NCBI RefSeq assembly: GCF_932276165.1
Contig: NC_063992.1
Coordinates: 7,512,001-7,576,000, forward strand
Source of the DNA: Plutella xylostella
Taxonomy: Eukaryota > Arthropoda > Insecta > Lepidoptera > Plutellidae
Length of the DNA: 64,000 bases
Direction: 5' to 3'
Shown: piece by piece, positions 32,201-42,552 of the stretch
How positions within the stretch are numbered: the stretch's first letter is position 1
Layout of the letters: every line of letters starts with the position of its first letter
The notes under the pieces: model-generated
What the model was told of the DNA's origin: nothing
Database searches by the model: none
The model's input: only the letters and a program-made list of their open reading frames with translations
Translations under genes and position numbers: made by a program

Positions 32201-35200
32201 GTAAGGTCTTATTTTAAAATATTTTGTTAAAAGATTTTTCACTTAATTCAATAGTTCTCATTAAGTCATTAGGTTTAACTTCTTGAATCTGCCTCTGTGG
32301 TCTAGTGGTAGAAGCTCAGCTTCATCACCCAGGGATCCCGGGTTCGATTTCCAGGTAGGGCCATCAATTTGTGTTTCTATATTGCGGTTCCAACTTAGGT
32401 TAGGATATTAAATTTAAACTTTTATCTCGGTTTGACATTATATAAAACCCAGACAGTATTTCGCTTAATTTTTTATGTCACACAACATCTAGTTCGTATA
32501 TTGTTTATCAAAGGCTCTGTTCATTTTTCCATCTTGAATCTTGACAGAATGAGTCACAAGTAAACAACCCGTTGCCTGGTTACCGGTCTTTACCAAGTCT
32601 TAGCGGAACCCCACAGCAGCAATCAAGTTTATCACCCGATCAAGGGAGTTAACCCCGTGATTTAGCATGGTGGGACACTCACTAACCTTAAGACCTGGTT
32701 TCTCATGATTCTGTTAGTTAGACCTGGTTTCTCATGATTCTGTTAGTTACAGTCTCAATAACGGATTTGCTGACGACGCGTTTAAGGATTATTACCCTTG
32801 TTAATTGGATGAGTCCCATGACGAAAATCTAATAGACCATTCATAAATCAAGCATTATGTGAATCATTCACTCACACTTCATTCAATATTCTGTCATATT
32901 CATTGAAATTGGTGTCTATGTCTCTATAATGTCAAACAACCTCAAACAACCAAACTTTTTGGTTTTGAGGTTGCCATGGTTACTATTTCTATCGAGGTTG
33001 TTTTTTGACATCCGTCATTGAAAATAATATCATTACGCCATGCCCTTTGAAAAACAATACAACGAACTAGATGGAGTGTCAGTCCAAAAGAAAGGGCTCA
33101 ACAAATAATACCTCAATTTCTAAGTAAGGTCTTATTTTAAAATATTTTGTTAGAAGATTTTTCACTTAATTCAATAGTTCTCATTAAGTCATTAGGTTTA
33201 ACTTCTTATATTTACTTCTGTGGTCTTGTGGTAGAAGCTCAGCTTCATCACCCAGGGATCCCGGGTTCGATTTCCAGGTAGGGCCATCAATTCGTGTTTC
33301 TATATTGCGGTTCCAAGTTAGGTTAGGACATTAAATTAAAACTTTTATCTCGGTTTGACAGTATATAAAACCCAGACAGTATTTCGCTTCATTTTTTATG
33401 TCACACAACATCTAGTTCGTATATTGTATATATATATGCGGCTCTGTTCATTTCTCCATCTTGAATTCTTGACAAATGTGTCAAAAGTCAACAACCCGTT
33501 GCCTGGTTACCGGTCTTAACCGAGTCTTAGCGGAACCCCACAGCAGCAATCAAGTTTATCACCCGATCAAGGGAGTTAACCCCGTGATTTAGCATGGTGG
33601 GACACTCACTAACCTTAACGGTCCAACATGTAACCAAACCGAGGTATTTTTAACCTAACCGAATGGTGTGAAATTAGGCCTAAGTTATTATGTAATTAGC
33701 TAACATAGGAAACAACATCGTACAGTTACGGTAAAATAAATAAAAAAAAAAACTTATGTCTTAAATAAATATACTGACTCAGCAATAGCATGAAAACACA
33801 ATATACCTTAACATACAACTAATACATAACTTAACTACCGATTTTAAAATGGTTTGTTTGATTAAGACCTGGTTTCTCATGATTCTGTTAGTTACAGTCT
33901 CAATAGCGGATTTGCTGACGACGCGTTTAAGGATTATTACCCTTGTTAATTGGATGAGTCCCATGACGAAAATCTAATAGACCATTCATAAATCAAGCAT
34001 TATGTGAATCATTCACTCACACTTCATTCAATATTCTGTCATATTCATTGAAATTGGTGTCTATGTCCCTATAATGTCAAACAACCTCAAACAACCAAAC
34101 TTTTTGGTTTTGAGGTTGCCATGGTTACTATTTCTATCGAGGTTGTTTTTTGACATCCGTCATTGAAAATAATATCATTACGCCATGCCCTTTGAAAAAC
34201 AATACAACGAACTAGATGGAGTGTCAGTGCAAAAGAAAGGACTCAACAAATAACACCTCAATTTCTAAGTAAGGTCTTATTTTAAAATAGTTTGTTAGAA
34301 GATTTTTCACTTAATTCAATAGTTCTCATTAAGTCATTAAGTTTAACTTCTTATATCTACCTCTGTGGTCTAGTGATAGAAGCTCAGCTTCATCACCCAG
34401 GGATCCCGGGTTCGATTTCCAGGTAGGGCCATTAATTTGTGTTTCTATATTGCGGTTCCAAGTTAGGTTAGGACATTAAATTAAAACTTTTATCTCGGTT
34501 TGACAGTATATAAAACCCAGACAGTATTTCGCTTCATTTTTTTTGTCACACAACATCTAGTTCGTATATTGTTTATCAAAGGCTCTGTTCATTTTTCCAT
34601 CTTGAATCTTGACAGAATGAGTGACAAGTAAACAACCCGTTGCCTGGTTACCGGTCTTAACCAAGTCTTAGCGGAACCCCACAGCAGCAATCAAGTTTAT
34701 CACCCGATCAAGGGAGTTAACCCCGTGATTTAGCATGGTGGGACACTCACTAACCTTAACGGTCCAAAATGTAACCAAACCGAGGTATTTTTAACCTAAC
34801 CGAATGGTGTGAAATTAGGCCTTAGCGCATTAAATTAATAAATTATACAGTGTGTTGCAAAAAGGGTGTAGTAAGCTGAAAGGGTTCTGAACAATTTTCT
34901 GCTTAGGGTACCTGTTTTGCAACATCTACGTATAAGTAATATTTTGTAAAAAAAAAACAAAAAAATCTGTTCAAGTGCATTTAAATAGGTACTTTATTTA
35001 TGAATTGGAAGTGTGGCTGTGTGCAACGCCGATGAAAATTATATGTTCATCCTGTCCTATTGTTTAGGTAGCTTTCTACTTCTTTACCTACCCATTAAAT
35101 AATCATTAATATTTCTTTACAATTCGATCTTGTTCAGTTATTATTGTTGTTTTTGGAAAACTCTTCGCTTGTAAGGATTCGTATTTCCATGTCATTATTT

Positions 35201-35982
35201 CCCCGTGACGCCCACAAAAATTGTTTCTGTAACATTAATTTCTTAGTCACGGGTTGACTCTCGAAATTTCCTTTAATACCATTGAAACAATATCTTGATA
35301 AAAAGTTTTGTGTAAGTATAAATATTGTATAAAGGCGATGTGGCGTCACGTTCCGGGAAACTCATGTTTACGGTTTCTTTGAGATTTGTCGAAACAACTC
35401 GAAGGGCATGTGACCTTTGGACAACCACAATCTCAAGTACCTACCGAGGTAGCACTAAGTAGGTACTTACTTCCTGTAATATTCATAAATCTGACGAATT
35501 CATTCTATAATCGTGGTTTCGTTATCCCTCAGCAAAGTTGTCTCATCGAAGTTAATGACGGATATCCAGCGTGAACTGAACGCATCGTTGCATTTCGTAC
35601 AGCATCATCTAGCCGATTTTGACACAATTCATACAACAACGCAGTTTTGCGAATTTCACGTTTTTGCAACTCACTGAATAATTTTACAAATCTCATTAAA
35701 TCCAATACTCGCTCCAGAATTGCCAGCAATGTCTTCAAATTCCAAGTAAGGTACTTAAGATATATGTCATTGGTCCACAGGCCTGTGGAAGCGGTGGACC
35801 TGCAGCTCCCGAAGTCACAGCGGCCGAAGCCCCCGCCCCCCGTGGTCGTGGAGCCCGACGAGCGCCTCCAGTTCAAGGAACGGACCGTCGAATCATTAGG
35901 AGACGGACCCGTCGAGTTCAAGAAGCGGAAACTCGGACACAACAGGAAAAATATGAGACAGAAACTGGACACTGATGACTGA
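29228..35982 (+). CDS. WW domain-binding protein 4 (WBP4/FBP21)
   Basis: Seven coding exons: 29228-29229, 29339-29411, 29590-29787, 29932-30079, 30361-30472, 31097-31258, 35781-35982, in one continuous frame of 298 residues. FBP21 is a component of the spliceosomal B complex that binds SmB/B' and SNRNP200. Seen: the N-terminal U1/matrin-type zinc finger YWKSQGRKYCEFC.C (C13, C16, H30, H36); a Lys/Glu helix with MEAAAMAAYL; a single WW domain (~121-147, W122 to W144..P147; vertebrate WBP4 has two); and a basic C-terminus ending KKRKLGHNRKNMRQK with DTDD. The start codon is split: exon 1 ends in AT, exon 2 begins with G, with a GTAAGT donor, so unspliced RNA reads ATG-TAA. The 4.5-kb last intron holds a tandem triplication. 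Confidence 0.93.
30570..30690. repeat. degenerate lepidopteran interspersed repeat
   Basis: Starts with ATCATCAGCCC and CCACTGCTGGACATAAGCCTC, a very common repeat core in Lepidoptera, then decays towards the SINE at 30789. Confidence 0.5.
30789..31031 (-). mobile_element. tRNA-derived SINE
   Basis: On the minus strand the head (31031 down to about 30960) is tRNA-like: CTGCCGACTGGTGTAGTGG gives an A box and GGATTCGATTCCC a B box. The body, with GGCAGAGCCTG and GGCCATCC blocks, ends near 30789. A truncated relative lies at 61829-61910. It ends about 65 bp before WBP4 exon 6. Confidence 0.75.
32148..32204 (+). other. mini-ORF of tandem unit 1
   Basis: Eighteen codons beginning MECQCKR and ending AK with TAA. 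The last codons overlap a good donor sequence (TAA|GTAAGG), so it could be a first exon. Counterparts: 33071-33127 and 34216-34272, which also begin MECQ and end TSISK. Confidence 0.35.
32290..32362 (+). repeat. tRNA-like SINE head in unit 1
   Basis: TGGTCTAGTGG (A box) and GGTTCGATTTCC (B box), about 35 bp apart, resemble an internal Pol III promoter. Copies in units 2 and 3 are at about 33213-33285 and 34358-34430. In unit 3 the ends CTACCT and AGGTAG can pair like an acceptor stem. It does not fold as an intact tRNA gene; a tRNA-derived SINE is the better reading. Confidence 0.6.
34847..34926. mobile_element. decayed TA-target MITE
   Basis: TTGCAAAAAGGGTGTAGTAAGC at the left and GTTTTGCAACA at the right are diverged versions of the ends of the 57447-57554 MITE. 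Confidence 0.55.
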
Positions 35983-36339
35983 TGTGATGGTAGAGATTAA
36001 GTTAAATAAATTGTACATAGTTTTCTAATTTGTGTTGTTTCATTTAATTTTGTTTCATATATTGATATTGACTATAAATATTTAGGAAGGTAAAGTATAT
36101 GCATCAGGGATAGGTACATTTTATCAGTGAACGAACCAATGTCCTTATTATCCTCGGTTAGGTCTAAGTTTTATTTGAGGACCTATACAAATATTTTGCG
36201 TTAAAATTAAAGGCTGGAAGTCTATTCATGAATGGAATGATCATTACTTACAGGTAAGAATATCGTAAAAATACAGCTTGGTTCCTCATTATCATCTACA
36301 ACTAGGTACTTACACATCTGGAAGGCATGTCTATAATCT

Positions 36340-37096
36340 GGGTTCCGCTCATCTGGCATAATCTTTATTGACCAAAACTCATTTCGCATAACTCGTATGG
36401 TCTAAACTTTTTTGGCCGAACCATCACTTTGCCAAGACTTATGTGGCATAAGGCTCGTTTTGTCTAAAACTCTTTAGGCACAATCTTTAAACACCTAAGT
36501 TTCGTTTGCTCAAATTTATGTTCGTCTATACCTATGTATAATCTTGTTTCTCCTAATGTTATCTTAATAAATAATATATTAAGTATGTCGTAAATGTACA
36601 AATTGTGGTATTTTTCTCCTACATCCCGAAAATCATGATATTGTATGATCAAAAAATCGAAAGTTAACGACCAATATAATTGTTACAAACCCCATGGATC
36701 GAAACCTAAAAATAGGTGCGACGACGAGCAAAGCGAGGAGGAGCGTGTTAGGTGCACATGTTCATCAAAACCAAAGCGGAGCGCAGCGAAGCGGAGCGGA
36801 GCGTTTTCCAAACAGCGGAAACAATACAAGGCACCAGTTAGCGCTATGTAGGGAGACGCTCCGTCAAAGTTAAAGCCAAACGAATATTATTACTTTGTAT
36901 AAACCTATGCCATAGCATTATTAGGCTATTCAAGATTTGGCCATACCATTATTAGGCTAAACAATGTTATGCGAAATAACTTTTTACTAAACGAGATTTA
37001 TGCCATACGATTTTCGGCGTAACGAGACTTTGACCAAACGTTACTATGCAATACGAGATTAGGCAAAAAAATCTTATGCCAAAAAAGGTAGAACCC
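36340..37096. mobile_element. unnamed inverted-end element, copy 1
   Basis: About 757 bp; aligns by eye along its length with 62703-63436. Left end GGGTTCCGCTC, right end AGGTAGAACCC. Both ends are arrays of a diverged ~17-bp module of the form CGTTTNGCATAANNCT, in opposite orientations. The centre has a conserved stretch, GGATCGAAACCTAAA then GGTGCGACGACGAGCAAAG. The short frame inside (KPKNRCDDEQSEEERVRCT) is shared with copy 2 only because of this homology. Confidence 0.65.
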
Positions 37097-37155
37097 TATA
37101 ATCTACTCTATAATATAATATACTCTATAATCTAATTCGATAGTTGTTTATCTTA

Positions 37156-37756
37156 GGCCGGCTCCATACGTTGGCCCCAACGCTCGTACCAACGTTGGAC
37201 TGCAAATTGGGTGAGGCGTACATACGTTGGCTAATAAACTAGTTGTGTCCCGGCAGGGCCAACGTGAAGATGTCCGATACAGAAATCTTAACTGCTCTGA
37301 GGCGATAAATATGTGCTCATTAATGATTCCCGCTTTTTTAAATCTTCAATTGAGAAGATCATGCCCATATTCTGTTGAATGCTGCGCCATGCATCAGCTA
37401 ATACATTTAGATTTTTATGTTCCTTTCGAGTTCCATCTCATATTATTGGATGTGCTTGTTGTTAAGTTCAATAAAATCTATAACTTTTTAATTTTTCCAT
37501 AAAGCTGACGATTTTGTGGACGAAAAATCCATTCTCGCTCGACGTCCGCACTCGTTGCATGTTGCAACAGCACTGAGCAAAGCGCCAACGTGTGGGCGTG
37601 ATCGCCAGCGTTGGCGCAGATTCCTTTGATAAAACCGACACAAGACGGCCAACTACCAACGCTCGCCCCAACGTTGGGGCCAATGCAATTTTCTAGATCC
37701 ATACGTTGGACGAGTAGCGTTGGGACCTGCGTTGGGGCCAACGTATGGAGCCGGCG
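37156..37756. mobile_element. PIF/Harbinger-like MITE, 27-bp TIRs
   Basis: About 601 bp with 27-bp perfect inverted repeats (starting GCCGGCTCCATACGTTGG) and TTA on both sides (37153-37155, 37757-37759). Interior carries further CCAACGTT/AACGTTGG motifs. No transposase. Confidence 0.82.
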
Positions 37757-37759
37757 TTA

Positions 37760-38340
37760 ACGGTTGTACCTATTGCATGAATAGGAGCTGTCATTGACGT
37801 TCCTACACGTCCCATAACATCTTCGTCTTTGTCCTTCACACTTTAGGTTAGGCAAATGACTGTTCTACCAACCATACATCAGTATTCAACGCAGGCGTCG
37901 CGAGATATTAATACTGTTTGAACACATTGTAATGTACTCACATTACAACGTGACTATAAAGTGTGAAATCCCTAATATTCTTTTTCAAATTATGTAAATT
38001 ATTCGGCAACAAATGTCACACTTAACATGAAGTGCATGAAAGACAGACGGAGACAAGTTTAGCGGTCACTTTGCAATGCACAAATAATGTAGGTACGACC
38101 CCCAAGTCTCCTTTTCTTCTGCCGAAATAAAATAGATCATTATCAGCTGAGTATTTCTGGTATTAGCTGTCGCTGTGACATATTGAGGACAATGGCCAGC
38201 GGATCTGTAGTGTTTTTGTGGCCATTAGCGTTTTAATAACTGTCCATTATAGTTGTTCGTGAGATGTCCTATATGGCATGCATGTGTTTGTGGTGTTAAA
38301 TGTGTCATTGTGATGGTGGAGCTCAGGGCCGGGATGCGTC
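37760..38340. other. intergenic DNA upstream of the secreted-peptide gene
   Basis: No gene or repeat recognised here. The last 100 bp before the TATA box become GC-richer and probably carry proximal promoter elements. Confidence 0.4.
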
Positions 38341-38344
38341 CTGG

Positions 38345-38376
38345 TATATAAGGCCGTGTCTGGACCGCTGGTGGCA
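38345..38376 (+). promoter_or_regulatory. TATA box and start site of the secreted-peptide gene
   Basis: TATATAAG at 38345-38352 followed about 30 bp later by GGCAGACGAG, a fair initiator. About 95 bp of 5' leader then reach the ATG at 38471. Confidence 0.7.
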
Positions 38377-38470
38377 GACGAGTCCCAGCCCCCGAGAGCA
38401 GCACGCCAGTCTAGCAGCAGTCTAGATCAGGTCCTTGTGTTAGCTGAGTTTGTGAATTAAACGGAGCAAT

Positions 38471-39094
38471 ATGTTCAAGTTGGTAAGTGTTTTTTTTAGA
38501 ATATTTCAAGGATTAACATAAGTAATATATTAACAGCCTAGGTATACTTGCTTAGGTACTGTTAATTCTAAGTGATGTTCAGCTGTAAAAATAAACCTGA
38601 TTCCGTGCGTGCTTTACCGAATTCTAGATTACCTAATGCAAGAATATTTTTTAATACTTACTTTTTAAATAAAGGGTTTCCAAAATCATATACGAATGAA
38701 GATGATCACCCAAATACCGGTAGGTCTGGATGGTTCAGTGGTAAAACACCTAACTTTGCGCCGCCGAGGCTATCGGATTCGATACCCAGACGATTCGATA
38801 CCTAGCGGGCTCATTAGTTCTCGACATTGTTTTAACCAACCAGTAAAGTAAGTCGACAGTGGACAGGGTTGATTATTGAAGTGGTGGTTGCTTCCTCAGG
38901 CCGTACTCCTGGTGGCCGTGGTCGCGATGCTGGCTCCAGCGGCGGCCAAGCCTGCGGTACTTGTAGAAACGCCAGCGTACCCGTGGGTGACCTATTCCTC
39001 GCCCGCAGCCGTCGGCGACGGCATCGTCTACCCCCTGTACTATAGCCCTTACGCGTACAACCCGTGGGGGTATGCCTCCTCGTGGTTTTGGTAA
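38471..39094 (+). CDS. short secreted peptide, Tyr/Pro/Trp-rich
   Basis: Two exons, 38471-38482 (MFKL) and 38900-39094, joined by a GT-AG intron in phase 0, give 68 residues. Residues 1-20 are a clear signal peptide (MFKLAVLLVAVVAMLAPAAA), so the mature product would begin KPAVLVE. The remainder is rich in Tyr, Pro, Val, Trp and Ser (YPWVTYSSPAAV, YYSPYAYNPWGY) and ends SSWFW. First exons coding only MFKL and spliced into the signal peptide are typical of insect cuticular-protein and neuropeptide-like (NPLP) genes. No chitin-binding R&R domain is present. It could be a small cuticle or eggshell component or a secreted peptide; the function is not known. The strong TATA promoter suggests stage- or tissue-specific expression. 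Confidence 0.82.
38724..38815 (+). mobile_element. tRNA-derived SINE fragment
   Basis: GGTCTGGATGGTTCAGTGG and CGGATTCGATACCC give A- and B-box-like sequences inside the intron of the secreted-peptide gene. Family not identified. Confidence 0.5.
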
Positions 39095-42000
39095 TTTTGT
39101 GTGACTGAAGATTAATTATGTTTAATCTGTTGTGATTATTGTTTATGCTAAAAGTTATAGTCCAGTACGGGTGTTCGATTTGTTAACGAAAATGTACAGT
39201 TTAATGTCAAAAAGGGATAAGGTAGGATTATGTATCTCTGTTTACATAATATATTATTTAAATTAGAGTAATGATTTGTTATTTACAAATGGGAACATAA
39301 TAATGATAATAATAAAAAAAAAGTGGCTGATTTCTCACTGTTACTTTGTTATATACCTACGCATGTTAACTGTTGCTACTTATTTAATTACCTATATGTG
39401 AATTTATTTATTTCAATAAACTATTCTAAGTATGGTAAATTATTATATGATTTCTATTTCGCTAGCTGTAGCTGCTCTGTAGGTACTTACGTGTTATACC
39501 AATGGCAAATTATTTCAGCACTACTATAAATAAATTTAATTGCTGAACAATTTTTCATATAGTTACAGGGTAAAATTTTATCAGTATATAAGTAGTTCAC
39601 TCTCACATTGGCATGTCTTCGGGAATTTAATTTTCAATTCAGAAATTAGAGTTGCATGACTATAGGTAATTGTGTCCATATTAATTGCTTTAGTGTGTTA
39701 ATCACAAAAACACCTACCTACCTGTACTGTTTACATATATCTTTACTAAGCTGTATCCAGAGAGTTCTCGTTAGGCCCATATATTATGAAATTTAGTTGC
39801 ATCACAGCGGTACATAGTAACCAATACTAATTAAAACCACTTTAATTTAAACAAAACTTAAACAAGTCATAATTTTGCTGTTTTTGGGACTCATGCTCCA
39901 GAGCTGTAGTACAAATTCTACAGGAGTTCTCGATCACAGAACACATCTACTATAATCATCCATACACAATTTTGTCTGACAAATGGCAACAATTAAATTA
40001 AGCCCAGTAGGTATTCTATACTACCCATACAAAGTTGACCGCACTGTACTCGTTTGATAGATCGTATTTTCAAAGTGATTTATTTTTCATTGATGCTCAT
40101 CCTCTAACTATGCACAAGTACCGACGTCAATACTAGGAATGTATGTGGCTGCTCACATCTACCTCTAGTTATTACTAGTTACTCAATGAGCTCATTATTG
40201 TTGGATTAGTATTGATAACTTCACACGCGGTGATGTGAGTCGACACATCCATGGCACTTGCAAGGTCTCCGCTGTTCGGATTTCCCCCTCATTGCTATGC
40301 CGAGTCGAATCTCCTGTTTGACAGCATAATAAGGACAACGTCAATTTAATATTTGCTGTAGGTATATTATATACAGGGTGGAATTTGTAATGCCACCTGA
40401 ATACTGTAGATAGAAAATATTACTCGAAGAAAATATTTATATATTTTTAAAAAGAAACTAAACTGCATTTTTACTTAGTTTTTTCTGCAAGTATTGAAAG
40501 AAAATGGGATTGAAAAAGGAACATTTTAAATTTTTTAAAGGTATTGATTGTATAAGAGCAAATAATTGATAGATAAGTTTTATAATTATTAATAGCTAGT
40601 GATTTTTAAAAACTTCTTTAAGTAAATGTAGTTTTTTTCTTTTAAAAAATAAAGGAATGAGTGAAATTTTTTTTTAGGTACTTATATTATTAAGAGGCAT
40701 TACAAAATTCCACCCTGTATATGTAAGTAGGTATACTATACTATGGATACCTACTTATTACTAAACATTAATGGTGTTATGTTTAGGTATGTAGAGTAAA
40801 AGAAACACGTTAAAATGTACATATAATAATAATTATAATTTATGTCGATATTTACAAATATATACTTAGGTACGGTAAGTTTTTTAGTGTAGACGTAAGT
40901 TATTAGATTACATTGAAGTTAAGGAGATAATTATAGTGATCGTACCATATTAATGTTAACTTTAGTTAGGGCAGATTGCACCACATACAACGAGTAGGTG
41001 AGGCATGCGATAGAACATACAGGATGTAACATTTACATCGGTTTGATACTGAACCAAAAAATCTATTACATAGGTTCGGATCTTTGTACCTACTATTTTC
41101 GTACATCTCAGAATAATTATAATATACCTTCTCACAATCTGAGACTTTCTTGTACCTTCTGATGGATCGATTCTACACCTTGTACATGTGATGCATCGCT
41201 TTATAGGTAATATAAAACATGCATTACATGTACTTGTACATACATATTAAAATTGATTGAATTTAATTAAAATTGGAGTAAGTACAAGGTTTTCATCGAC
41301 CTTGTATTACTGAAGAGTATTCAATATAAGTAAGTATACACGGATATATAGTAATGAATTATGAAGGTAAGTTAAGTATACATAATATGTATATACAGCA
41401 TTTTAACCCAGAGTATGAGAATGCTACGCAAGGTAGAGCGAAGCTCGCGAGTACATAAAAGTAAACTGTGGTAAAAGCTAGTAGTTAACAATCCAACTAT
41501 GTAATCTTTATACTTCTAATTACAAACTTTCCTAACAATCTCGACTTCTATTATTAGACATTAAACTTTAGTCTTCATAGAATTACTATTGCTACATAAT
41601 ACAACGACGAAAATATGATGGTTTCACAATGATTTTTTTAAAATGACTTGAATAGTTTAGACTTTATGATATTGCGTTTTCCACAAGAATACATAATGTA
41701 TGCATTGCATATGCATTATGCATCGCTTGATTAAAAAGCTAATTATTTTTTTGGATGCTGCGGCTTATATAAGTACAACTTAGATATTTAATATGTACTT
41801 AGTTAATTGTTAATAATACCTACATATTATACTTAGTTAATTGTTAATAATACCTACATATTATTAACAATTAACTAAGGTAAGTATATTAAGTGTGGAA
41901 TTTTGCTAGGGCACGTGCCGATCTCACATCCGAGTTCTTTTCTTACATCATCATGTAGGTATTGACCAATCACGAATCACGGATGAAATTCCACAATATT

Positions 42001-42552
42001 TGAAACTACGTAGGTATTTTCAGCCGTATGTATTTTATAACGGATACGGATAGACAAGCACATGATAATGGTATAGGTACTCCCTACAAATAATTGTATA
42101 CATTATAATATTATAATAGCCATAGATACAGATAACCTTTACCAGAATCCCATACTGTTGCTTAGGTATTAACTATGTACGGTCAATTTATCTACTTAAC
42201 ATTATGCACTAGATAATAATATACTTACTTAACTTTGTCAAGTTACTATTTAGTACATTCGAGAAGTAAAGAAGTCCTTCAAGCGAGTTCTCTGCACATA
42301 TCACTGCTGCGTTCATTATACAGACGGAAAGTTTGTCCGCACTTGCAAGTCTTCACTAACTGTCCACTTCACTTTGCACTGATTAAACTTTACTGCATTA
42401 ATATTTCAGTCCTATCTATTCCTCTTTCTGAACGCAGTAATGCCACCTCCTTTGGCCACCAACCTCCTTCGTTGGGTTGGGACGAAGAAGTTTGAATTTA
42501 GAAAGAGTATTTAGGTCTACTTCCTCACGCTCCCTGCAGATGGCCAGGATGT
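39095..42552. other. AT-rich region between secreted peptide and goosecoid
   Basis: No gene recognised. Contains a MITE (40374-40717), a direct-plus-inverted repeat (about 41790-41880, TTAGTTAATTGTTAATAATA units) and, nearest 42552, the 3' UTR of goosecoid. Several TAATTA motifs occur but are expected in such AT-rich DNA. Confidence 0.5.
40374..40717. mobile_element. TA-target MITE
   Basis: 344 bp, ends CAGGGTGGAATTTGTAATGCC and its complement, TA at 40372-40373 and 40718-40719. Interior AT-rich, non-coding. Ends beginning CAGGGT are shared in style with 57447-57554 and 58925-59951. Confidence 0.82.

Larger units (their letters stand above)
31796..34822. repeat. tandem triplication in WBP4 last intron
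   Basis: Three related units start with GACCTGGTTTCTCATGATTC at 31796, 32721 (with an extra 29-bp partial copy at 32692) and 33866. Spacings are 925 and 1145 bp; unit 1 lacks the ~65-bp tail TAACGGTCCAA...ATTAGGCCT found at the ends of units 2 and 3. Each unit carries a short hairpin (AACCTCAAA...GGTTTTGAGGTT), an 18-codon ORF starting MECQ, a tRNA-like stretch, a TATATAAAACCC motif and a GC-richer end. Units are nearly identical, so the duplication looks recent. A piece of the unit recurs at about 62358-62400. Confidence 0.9.

Noticed and set aside
32290..32362. Functional tRNA gene in the tandem units
   Set aside because: A and B boxes are present, but the anticodon arm has only a three-base loop and the acceptor stem is poor; a tRNA-derived SINE fits better.
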